DNA of 64,000 bases, taken from assembly GCF_017301635.1 (NCBI RefSeq), contig NZ_CP071091.1:3298001-3362000 (forward strand), in the 5' to 3' direction. Position numbers and translations under genes: made by a program. Origin of the DNA: Myxococcus landrumus (lineage in GTDB: Bacteria > Myxococcota > Myxococcia > Myxococcales > Myxococcaceae). The notes under the pieces are model-generated. The model ran no database searches, was not told the DNA's origin, and worked only from the letters and a program-made list of their open reading frames with translations. This document shows positions 44,301 through 52,100 of the stretch, one piece after another; positions within the stretch are counted from its first letter, which is position 1, and each line of letters opens with the position of its first letter.

Positions 44301-44830
44301 TGGCTGCATGCCCGGAGCAGGAGACACGACTGGACCTGCATGCCGCGGGAGCACTGGACGCGGCGGAGACGGTTCAACTGGTCCAGCACCTGGAGTCGTG
44401 CGCGGGGTGCCGCGAGGTCTTCGCCGCGTCGGTGGAGATGGTGTCGCTGCTCGCCCTTCCCGAGCCGACGGCGGCGGAGAGGAGCGCCCAGGACGCGCTG
44501 CCCCAACGCACGCTGGAGGCGTGGAAGCGCGAGAATGCGCGCCCGGCGCCCTGGCGGCGCGCGGTGGGAGTGACGCTGGCCGCGGCGGCGGCGGTGGCGC
44601 TGGTCATCCTGGTCCCTGGCGCGGTGCGCCCCGGTGGCACCACGGGCGGAGTCACCGAGCCCACCGATGCGGCGACCGAGGCCCGTCAGGTGGAGGCGCA
44701 GACGCTCGCGGACTTCGAGGCGTGGGCGGGACTGGAGCCCCTGGAGTCCGGCGCGGCGATGGAAGACGAAGAGACGCTCGAGGACCTCGAGGACTCGAAC
44801 GAGGACGACCTTCTGGGAGAGACGCTGTGA
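44300..44830 (+). CDS. Zinc-finger (zf-HC2) transmembrane anti-sigma factor
   Basis: A 176-residue protein whose ATG overlaps the sigma stop. The N-terminal anti-sigma zinc motif is HLESCAGC (HxxxCxxC), preceded by a helix with an upstream His. One membrane helix follows (VGVTLAAAAAVALVILVPGAV). Outside is a Thr/Glu-rich stretch ending in a strongly acidic tail (EDEETLEDLEDSNEDD). The known mechanism is sequestration of the ECF sigma at the membrane until a signal releases it. The acidic outer tail is unusual and could bind a basic ligand, metal, or the Spy-like product of the next gene. Its TGA overlaps the next GTG. Confidence 0.85.
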   Translation: MAACPEQETRLDLHAAGALDAAETVQLVQHLESCAGCREVFAASVEMVSLLALPEPTAAERSAQDALPQRTLEAWKRENARPAPWRRAVGVTLAAAAAVALVILVPGAVRPGGTTGGVTEPTDAATEARQVEAQTLADFEAWAGLEPLESGAAMEDEETLEDLEDSNEDDLLGETL

Positions 44831-45366
44831 AGACGATGACGCGCAAGTCGTGGGTGGTGATGGCCGTGGTGCTCGCGCCGTGTCTGGCGATGGCGAAGCC
44901 CGGCGCCCGGGAGGGGTCGGAGCAGGCGCGTGAGAGCGAGCGGCAGGAGCGCTCGGAGCAGCGGATGGAGCGCGCCGAGCAGCGCATGCGGCTGCGGCAG
45001 GTGCTGACATTGTCGGACGCGCTGGAGCTGGACAACGCGCAGGCGCTGAAGATGGAAGAGACGCTGCGCCAGTTCGACGAGAAGCGCCGTCCGCTGCGGG
45101 AGCAGGTGCGGGACGCGGCGCGCACGCTCCATCAGGCCGCGCGTGGCGACAGCACCGCGCTGGCGCAGGTGGACACCGCCGCGCAGCGCGCCTTCGAGGC
45201 CCGTGAGCGCATCGCCTCGCTGGACCGGGAGATGTACCAGGCGCTGGCCCGGGGCCTTCCTCCGGAGAAGCGGGCGAAGCTGGCGCTCGCCCTGGCGCGC
45301 GGCGGTGGCAAGCACATGGGCCTGTGGAAGGGCGAGTCCTTCAAGGGCCTGCGCGGCGACGACTGA
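44827..45366 (+). CDS. Periplasmic Spy/CpxP-like helical protein
   Basis: A 179-residue protein starting at a GTG that overlaps the anti-sigma stop by 4 nt. A signal peptide (SWVVMAVVLAPCLAMA) is followed by an almost entirely helical, highly charged body: ESERQERSEQRMERAEQRMRLRQVL, then DNAQALKMEETLRQFDEKRRPLREQ, then REMYQALARGLPPEKRAKLALAL. This length and pattern match periplasmic metal-sensor/chaperone proteins of the Spy/CpxP/CnrX type, though the LTxxQ motif is not evident. As third gene of a sigma/anti-sigma operon, it may sense misfolding or metal and modulate the anti-sigma factor. Confidence 0.78.
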   Translation: MKTMTRKSWVVMAVVLAPCLAMAKPGAREGSEQARESERQERSEQRMERAEQRMRLRQVLTLSDALELDNAQALKMEETLRQFDEKRRPLREQVRDAARTLHQAARGDSTALAQVDTAAQRAFEARERIASLDREMYQALARGLPPEKRAKLALALARGGGKHMGLWKGESFKGLRGDD

Positions 45367-45408
45367 GCCCGCCCTTCGGGGCCATGGGACTGGAGTCGGG
45401 GGCAGACG

Positions 45409-45429
45409 GGCGTCCCCGCGAGGGACGCC
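45409..45429 (+). terminator. Hairpin after the sigma operon
   Basis: GGCGTCCC (45409-45416) and GGGACGCC (45422-45429) form a perfect 8-bp stem with a 5-nt loop in the 129-bp gap after the Spy-like gene. No T-tract. Confidence 0.45.
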
Positions 45430-45495
45430 GCGAAGGGCATGCCTACCGTCAAGGAGCCGACGGCGCGTGTCGCGCCGGCACCAGGAGGCTTCCCC

Positions 45496-46083
45496 ATGCG
45501 TCTGCATCCGCGGCTCGCGCCCTTGCTGTTGGCGGGGCTCTTCATGGCCTGCGCGAGCATCAACGTCAGCTCCAACTACGACCCCTCGGCCGTGCAGGAG
45601 ATTGACGCCTACAAGACCTACGCCTGGGCGCCACAGCCCGAAGGCGGCGACAAGCGCGTCTACAACCCCATCATGGGCAACCAGGTGATGCAGGCGGCCG
45701 ACAACGTGCTGCAGGGGCGCGGCTACAAGAAGGTGGACGCCGGCGAGAACCCCGACTTCCTCATCGGCTGGCACGGCTCGGTCCAGGACAAGATGGAGGC
45801 CGAGACGGTCAACAACTACTACGGCTATCCCTACAGCCCCATGTGGGACCCCTACTGGGGTGGCCCCGTCGTCGCCGCGGCTCCGGAGACCTATGTCCGT
45901 GAGTACGAAGAGGGCACGATTCTGCTCGACGTCGTGGACGGGAAGTCCAAGCAGCTCGTCTGGCGCGGCAAGGCGCAGTCGGAAGTGAACGGGAACGCGT
46001 CGGCGGAGAAGCAGCAGAAGAAGGTCACCCAGGCGGTGGACAAGATTCTGGAGCGCTTCCCGCCCAAGGCCGGGAAGAAATAG
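45496..46083 (+). CDS. DUF4136 lipoprotein
   Basis: The ATG at 45496 is preceded by AGGAGG with 7-nt spacing; in-frame codons back to 45439 are not needed. The signal peptide ends in FMACAS, so it is a lipoprotein. SNYDPSAVQEIDAYKTYAW is the signature opening of DUF4136, followed by GYKKVDAGENPDFLIGWHG, a YYGYPYSPMWDPYWGGP aromatic stretch and a final helix ending KILERFPPK. Many bacteria carry DUF4136 lipoproteins on the inner face of the outer membrane; their role is unknown. A very stable 12-bp hairpin follows the stop. Confidence 0.88.
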   Translation: MRLHPRLAPLLLAGLFMACASINVSSNYDPSAVQEIDAYKTYAWAPQPEGGDKRVYNPIMGNQVMQAADNVLQGRGYKKVDAGENPDFLIGWHGSVQDKMEAETVNNYYGYPYSPMWDPYWGGPVVAAAPETYVREYEEGTILLDVVDGKSKQLVWRGKAQSEVNGNASAEKQQKKVTQAVDKILERFPPKAGKK

Positions 46084-46092
46084 GGCAGCGCG

Positions 46093-46138
46093 CACGTCCG
46101 GCGCCTCCGGCGTATGGGAGCGTCGCGCGCCGGACGTG
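46093..46138 (+). terminator. Long hairpin after the DUF4136 gene
   Basis: CACGTCCGGCGC (46093-46104) and GCGCCGGACGTG (46127-46138) pair perfectly over 12 bp. The 22-nt loop can itself form a CTCC/GGAG inner stem. It fills most of the 115-bp gap between two lipoprotein genes on the same strand. Confidence 0.6.
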
Positions 46139-46198
46139 GGCCTGTCCTCGAGAACGGCGAGCCACGGCGGGAGGGCATGCGCAGCTTGAGCGGGCTCC

Positions 46199-47344
46199 AT
46201 GTCCCGCCTCCGCCAACGCGTGGGTTGCTTGCTGCTTCTTGCCGTCCTGGGCGGCTGTTCCGTCGCGACGCCGCGTTCCGAGTTGGTGCGGCGCGTGGGC
46301 CGCTCGGACCTGTCCGTCGATGCGCTGCGCACCCGCGTGCGAGACATGGCCCGCCGCTTCTCGGGGCTCTTGGAAGTCTCCGCGGATGACATCGCCACGC
46401 GCTCGGGCTCGGCCTCGGTACGCGAGGCGATGACCACGTTCAAAATCAATGCGGTGCCCGCGATGCAAGGCGCCCTGCTCCAACCCGACCCCGTGGCGGC
46501 GCTGGTGGATGCATGGGCGCTGCTCGCGCAGCTCGAGCTCGCCCTCCCCCAGTTTGCCGAGCGTGCCGGCGCATCCCGCGACGCGACGGACGAAGCCACG
46601 CGCATGGTCCATCAGCAGGAAGACGAGATAGAGGCGCTCTGGCGGGATGTGTCCGGCCAGGAGGACGTGTCCGCCACCCGGGCGCGTGTCCACGAGTGGG
46701 CCGCGCAGAATCCCCTCGTGGGACCGCTCGTCACGCGCGTGTCCACGGTGCCGCTGCTCGCGGACATCTCCTCGCTCTCCGGCGTCAACCTGAGAGGCAC
46801 CGCGGCGGTGCTCGAGGATGAGGTGCGGGACTTGACCACGCGCGTGGACCTCTACGCGGCCTCACTGCCACGGCAGGCCCGGTGGCAGGCGGAGTCCTTG
46901 GCTCAAGAAGCCTGGCAGGCGCTCCCCGCGCGAGAAGTCCTGCGCGACCTCGAGCGCGCCGTGGAGGCGCTGGACCAGTTCGGAGCGCTGGCGGCGGGCA
47001 CGTCCGCGCTGGTGGCACGGGAGCGGAACGCGGTGCTGGGCGCGTTGAGCACGGAGAGAGAGTCGCTCCAGCGCTTCCTCGATGCGGAGCGGCAGGCGCT
47101 GATGGTGGACGTGCGCGGCGAGCGCCAGGCGGTGCTCTCGGCGCTTCATTCCGAACGCGTGGAAGGGCTCCAGCAGGGCGAGCGAATCGGCTACGGCCTG
47201 GTGGACCACGCCTTCCAGCGCGCCTCGGGTCTGGTGGACCGCGTCTTCCTGTGGCTGCTCGCGCTGATGGTGCTGGGCCTCGTGGGAGCACTCCTCATCG
47301 CGGCCCTGCTCACGCGTGCGTGGAAGCGCCGGTCATCCGGCTGA
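46199..47344 (+). CDS. Lipoprotein with helical domain and C-terminal membrane helix, unknown function
   Basis: A 381-residue protein. The N-terminus is a lipoprotein signal (CLLLLAVLGGC). The body is helical and charged with coiled-coil tendency (DALRTRVRDMARRFSGLLEVS; AEALDQFGAL; RERNAVLGALSTERESLQRFLDAERQALMVDVRGERQAVL, read in parts). Near the end a hydrophobic segment (FLWLLALMVLGLVGALLIAALL) with a basic tail predicts a membrane helix. A lipidated N-terminus and C-terminal transmembrane anchor together are unusual and would tether both ends to membrane, perhaps the same inner membrane. No family recognised. The convergent DUF5996 gene ends 4 nt after its stop. Confidence 0.7.
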   Translation: MSRLRQRVGCLLLLAVLGGCSVATPRSELVRRVGRSDLSVDALRTRVRDMARRFSGLLEVSADDIATRSGSASVREAMTTFKINAVPAMQGALLQPDPVAALVDAWALLAQLELALPQFAERAGASRDATDEATRMVHQQEDEIEALWRDVSGQEDVSATRARVHEWAAQNPLVGPLVTRVSTVPLLADISSLSGVNLRGTAAVLEDEVRDLTTRVDLYAASLPRQARWQAESLAQEAWQALPAREVLRDLERAVEALDQFGALAAGTSALVARERNAVLGALSTERESLQRFLDAERQALMVDVRGERQAVLSALHSERVEGLQQGERIGYGLVDHAFQRASGLVDRVFLWLLALMVLGLVGALLIAALLTRAWKRRSSG

Positions 47345-47348
47345 GCGG

Positions 47349-48347
47349 CTACGGGCTCGCGCCAGCGGGAGAGCCTTCGGGAGAGACCGAGTGTGACGCC
47401 TTCACACTGTCGGGGAGGATGAGCGGGCGCTCCAGCCGGTCACGGTCCCACTTCCCCAGGTCCGCGCAGGCGTCATACGTCGTCTGCAGGAAGTCGAGCA
47501 GGAAGGCCCTCGGGTTGCTCGCGCGCCGCACGGCTTCGTAGGGCAGGAGGAACTCCTTGAGGTCCTGGGAGTAGCCCCCCGATGCGGGCTCCACTTGCGC
47601 AGAGGAGAAGCCCGGCGGCTCCGGGGCCGCGTAGCAGTAGAAGGACGCGCCTCCGAGCGCCTCGGTGCCGGGCCAGAAGCCCGCGCTACAGACCTCCTCG
47701 CAGTACGCCTCGGCCGTCACCGCGTCCGCGCCCGGACGCACCGGCGCGGGCCTGCCTCCGAAGCGCGTCACCGCCAGGTCGAAGCTCCCCCAGAAGAACT
47801 GCACCGGGCTGCACTTGCCCGTGAAGCGGGCGCGGAACTCCTTCAGGACGATGTTCGCCTGCAGCAGCGCGCGCCAGAAGCGCCGGGCCTGCTCGGGGAC
47901 GTAGATGGAGTGGTGCTCGTCCTCGCTGAAGCGCGTGGTGTCATCCGGAATCTCCACCGGCCGGTCCCAGATGCTCACCTCGATGCCCAATGAGCGCAGC
48001 GTGGCCATCACATCCCGGTAGAACTCCGCCACCGGCCGGGCCGTCAGCTCCATGACTCGCACGTCGCCACGGCTCGTCAGGAAGCGCAGCTCGTTGGCGA
48101 GGAAGTCGAAGTCCACCTCGAAGCTCCCGTTCCCATAGGGGATGAGCATCGTGGACAGGCCCCTCGACGTCACCCGGAAGGACACATTCCACCAGTGGTT
48201 CTCCGGCGGCGTCAGCGCCAGCCGCACCTTGCCGAGCACCTGGGTGTACCGGTGCAGCGTGGCGAGGGTGTCCTTCCACTCCATGAAGGAGAGCGCGGGC
48301 CACGCCTCCTCCTTCGTTCCGAGTCCAGGTGTCGACGCGATGGCCAT
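47349..48347 (-). CDS. DUF5996 family protein
   Basis: The ATG at 48347 has GGAGGAGG with 5-nt spacing and gives 332 residues. The DUF5996 pattern is clear: WPALSFMEWKDTLATLHRYTQVLGKVRL, PPENHWWNVSFRVTSRGLSTMLIPY (read in parts), FEVDFDFLANEL, FWRALLQANIVLKEFRARF, and the acid-aromatic end EFLLPYEAVR. These proteins are cytoplasmic, have no membrane segment and no proven function. It is upstream of, and convergent with, nothing but the unrelated lipoprotein gene. Confidence 0.85.
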   Translation of the reverse strand: MAIASTPGLGTKEEAWPALSFMEWKDTLATLHRYTQVLGKVRLALTPPENHWWNVSFRVTSRGLSTMLIPYGNGSFEVDFDFLANELRFLTSRGDVRVMELTARPVAEFYRDVMATLRSLGIEVSIWDRPVEIPDDTTRFSEDEHHSIYVPEQARRFWRALLQANIVLKEFRARFTGKCSPVQFFWGSFDLAVTRFGGRPAPVRPGADAVTAEAYCEEVCSAGFWPGTEALGGASFYCYAAPEPPGFSSAQVEPASGGYSQDLKEFLLPYEAVRRASNPRAFLLDFLQTTYDACADLGKWDRDRLERPLILPDSVKASHSVSPEGSPAGASP

Positions 48348-48476
48348 GCACGCCTCCTCCAGCCACGGTGGGCCCCACGCGGCGCACACGCCATGGGGGC
48401 TCCTCGGGTCGCATGCTGGGAGGACGGAGGAAGGAGCGTCGGTGCCCAGGTGCCCTTCCCTCCCCGAGCCCTGGAG

Positions 48477-48510
48477 CGCCGGCCTGGGTGGTTGCTCCCC
48501 AAGGCCGGCG
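48477..48510 (-). terminator. Hairpin terminator after the glutathione peroxidase gene
   Basis: CGCCGGCCT (48477-48485) and AGGCCGGCG (48502-48510) form a perfect 9-bp stem; the 16-nt loop can extend it with GGG/CCC. It begins 13 nt after the stop of the glutathione peroxidase gene on the minus strand. Confidence 0.6.
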
Positions 48511-48522
48511 AGGCGGCGAGCC

Positions 48523-49098
48523 CTACTTCTGCGCGAGCGCGGCGTCGATGGCCTTGCGCAGCTCGTCGCTCTCCGGCGTCACCTTGCTGGGGAAGCCGGC
48601 GAGGACCTGCCCGTCCTTGCCCACGACGTACTTGTGGAAGTTCCACTTCGGCGCGTCGTGCTTCTTCGCCAGGAAGGCATACACGGGAGACTGGCCGTCG
48701 CCCTTCGTCTTCACCTTCTCGAACATGGGGAAGGTGACCTTGAAGCGAAGCTCGCAGAACTTGGCAATCTCCGCCGAGGTCCCCGGCTCCTGCTCACCGA
48801 AGTCATTGGAGGGGAAGCCCAGCACCTCGACGCCCTTGGCCTTGTACTCCTGGTAGAGCTTCTCCAGGCCCGCGTACTGCGGCGTGTATCCACACTCCGA
48901 CGCGGTGTTGACGATGACCAGGACCTTGCCCTGGTAGTCGGAGAGCTTCGCGGACTTGCCATCAAGGCGGTTGGCGGACAGGTCGTGCAGGGACATGGAG
49001 GTCTTCTCGCTCGCGGGCTGGGACTTCGGGGGAGAGGAAGCGAGCGCCGGGGTGACGGCGAGCGCGGTGGCAAGGGTCAGCACATGGACGGTTCTCAT
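48523..49098 (-). CDS. Exported glutathione peroxidase (thioredoxin-dependent type)
   Basis: From the ATG at 49098 the protein has 191 residues and a signal peptide (VLTLATALAVTPALA). The GPx core is intact: peroxidatic Cys69 in NTASECGYTPQY, GFPSNDFGEQEPG with the catalytic Gln, and WNFHKYV with the catalytic Trp and Asn. Cys115 (AKFCELRFK) is at the position of the resolving Cys in thioredoxin-dependent plant/insect GPx, which suggests thioredoxin rather than glutathione as donor. It detoxifies peroxides in the periplasm, where the reductant source is unclear. The gene starts 67 bp downstream of the uvrA stop on the same strand. Confidence 0.88.
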   Translation of the reverse strand: MRTVHVLTLATALAVTPALASSPPKSQPASEKTSMSLHDLSANRLDGKSAKLSDYQGKVLVIVNTASECGYTPQYAGLEKLYQEYKAKGVEVLGFPSNDFGEQEPGTSAEIAKFCELRFKVTFPMFEKVKTKGDGQSPVYAFLAKKHDAPKWNFHKYVVGKDGQVLAGFPSKVTPESDELRKAIDAALAQK

Positions 49099-49165
49099 GC
49101 GGCCGCAACAATGCCGAAGGCGCGGCCCCGTTTCACGGCCTTCTGTCCTGTCCCCGACATCCGCG

Positions 49166-52100
49166 TCACCGGGAGCCACCCGAGCCTCGGCGCGATGACG
49201 CGGGCTCCTCGCTCGTGAAGAGCGAGCGGAGCACCCGGCCAGTGGCGGACTTCACCTTCGCCACCTCGCGAGGCGTGCCCTCCGCGACGATGAGGCCGCC
49301 GTCGTCTCCTCCCTCGGGCCCCAGCTCCACCACATGGTCCGCCGCGCCGATGACCGACGGGTGGTGCTCGATGACCACCAGCGTGTCGCCCCGGTCCACG
49401 AGCCGGCCCATGAACGTGATGAGCTTCTCCACGTCCCCCAGATGCAACCCGGTGGTGGGCTCATCGAGCACGTAGAGCGTGGCCTCATGCCGCGAGGAAG
49501 CCGTCAGCTCGGACGCCAGCTTCAAGCGCTGCGCCTCGCCGCCGGACAGCGTGTTGGAGCCCTGTCCGAGCTGGAGGTACCCCACGCCCAGGTCGGAGAG
49601 ACACTGAAGCGGCGCGGCCACCTTGGGCAGGGCCTTGAAGACGTCCTTGGCTTCATCTGCGGACAGGCGGAGCACGTCGCCGACGGACAGGCCGTGATAG
49701 CGAATCTCGAGCGTGGCCGCGTCGAAGCGAGCCCCACCGCAAGCCTCGCAAGGCGTCACGACGTCGGGGAGGAAGGACATCTCGTGGGAGATGGAGCCCT
49801 GTCCCTCGCAGGTGGTGCACCGTCCGCCGCTGGCCGTGTTGAAGGAGAAGCGCGCGGCGGAGAAGCCGCGAATCTTCGCCTCGGGCGTCGCGGCGAAGGC
49901 GCGCCGCAGCTCATCCCAGATGCCCAGGAACGTCGCGGGCACCGAGCGCGGCGTGCGCCCGATGGGCGACTGGTCCACGGACATCACCCGCTTCACCGAC
50001 TCCACGCCCCGCAGCGAGTCGAACGGACCGGGCTTCGAGGACACCAGCTCCAGCGCCTCGCGCAGCGCCGGGTACAGCACCTGCCGCACCAGCGTGCTCT
50101 TGCCCGAGCCGGAGACACCACTGACGACGTTGAGCCGGCCCACCGGGAGCCGCAGGTCCACGCGCTTGAGGTTGTTCGCTCGCGCGCCCTTCAGCTCAAT
50201 CCACTTCTGGGGCACACCGCGTCCGGAGGGAGGCCGCACCTGTGACTCGCGCAGCGCATGCGCCGTGGGCGAGTCACCCTGGAGCACCACGTCCGGAGGC
50301 CCTTCCGCCAGGATGCGGCCACCACCGCGTCCACCCGTGGGCCCGAGGTCCAGCAGGTGGTCCGCCGCGCGAATGGTGTCCGAGTCGTGCTCCACCACGA
50401 GCACCGTGGAGCCCGTGTTCACCAGCGCGCGCAGGTTGTCCAGGAGCCGGTGCGTGTCGCGAGGGTGCAGACCAATCGTGGGCTCATCGAGCACGTACAT
50501 CGCACCCGTGAGGCCCGCGCCCAACTGCGCCGACAACCGCAGTCGCTGCATCTCTCCGCCCGACAGCGTGCCCGCGTTGCGGTCCAGGGACAGGTAGCCC
50601 AGGCCCACGCGCTCGAGGAACTCCATGCGCCGCAGCAATTCCTGACGAGAAGGCTCGCCCAAGAGCGCGCGGTCACCCTTGAACTTCCAGCCCTTCACCC
50701 GCGCGAGCGCGGAGGCCACGGACTGCCGCACCACCTCGTGGTAGCGAGCCCCCTCCAACCGCACCCCGCGCGGCACCGGGTCCAACCGGCTTCCACCACA
50801 CGCCTTGCACGGCGCCGTCTCGCCCTCGGCCTGCGCGGTGGGGCCACCCTGCACGCCCGTGCCCTCGCACGAGTCGCAGCGGCCCTGCTTCGTGTTGAAG
50901 GAGAACCAGCGAGGGTCCAGCTCCGGCACGGCGGTGCCGCACCGAGGGCAGGTGCGCTCGGTGGACAGCAGCGTCTCGCCCTTCCCGGCGCGAATCTTCA
51001 GCGCCCCCTGTCCCCAGCCGAGCGCCTTGTCGAACAAGTCTCGCGGCAGCTTCGAGAGCTTGCCCTCGAACATGACCAGGTCGATGTCGTGCTCACGCGT
51101 CTTCGCCAGGCGCGGTGGGTCATCCGTGGAGGCGAGCGCTCCATCGACAATCGCCTGGGTGATGCCGGCACGCGCCGCCGCCGTGAAGACATCCAGGTAG
51201 GTGCCCTTGCGCGCCCTCACCGCGGGAGCCAGCACCGTCCCCTCGCCCTTCATCGCCTGGAGCTGCGCGAAGAGCAGCTCCGGAGACATGGAGGTGATGG
51301 GCGTGTCGTCCTTGGGGCAGTGCGGCTCCCCCAGCTTGGCGAACAGGAGGCGCAGGTAGTGGGCCACCTCGGTGACGGTGGCCACCGTGCTGGTGCCACC
51401 CGCGCGCGAGGTGCGCTGCTCCAACGCCACGGACGGGGGAATGGAGCTGACGCGCTCCACGTCCGGCCGGGGCATCGTCGGCAGGAACTGGCGCGCATAC
51501 GGGCTGAGCGACTCCAGGAAGCGCCGCTGCCCTTCCGCGAACACCACGTCGAATGCCAGCGAGCTCTTGCCCGAGCCACTCGGCCCCGTGACGACGGTCA
51601 GCTTGCCCAGCGGAATCTTGCAGGACACGTCCTGGAGGTTGTGCTCGCGAGCGTGCGCCACCTCGATGGCGGGCGCCGCCTCCTTCACGGCCTTGCGCGG
51701 CTTCGACGGACGCGCCTGCGCGCGACGCTCACCTCGGAGCGCCTCCGCCGTCGCCCCCTTCCCTCGAGCCACATCCGAAGGCGTCCCCTCGGCCACCAGC
51801 CGTCCACCGTCGCGCCCACCCACGGGCCCCAGGTCGACCATCCAATCCGACGCCTTCATCACCGACACGTCGTGGTCGACCACGAGGACACTGGCCCCTC
51901 GGTCCACCAACGCGTGCAGCGCGTCGATGACGTGGCGCACGTCCTCCGCATGCAGGCCCGCGCTCGGCTCGTCGATGATGAACAGCGCGTCCTTCGACTC
52001 ACTGGCCAACGCTCGCGCCAGCTTCAACCGCTGCGCCTCACCGCCGGACAGCGTGGACAGCGGCTGCCCCAGGGGCAGATAGCCCAGGCCCAGTCGAGCC

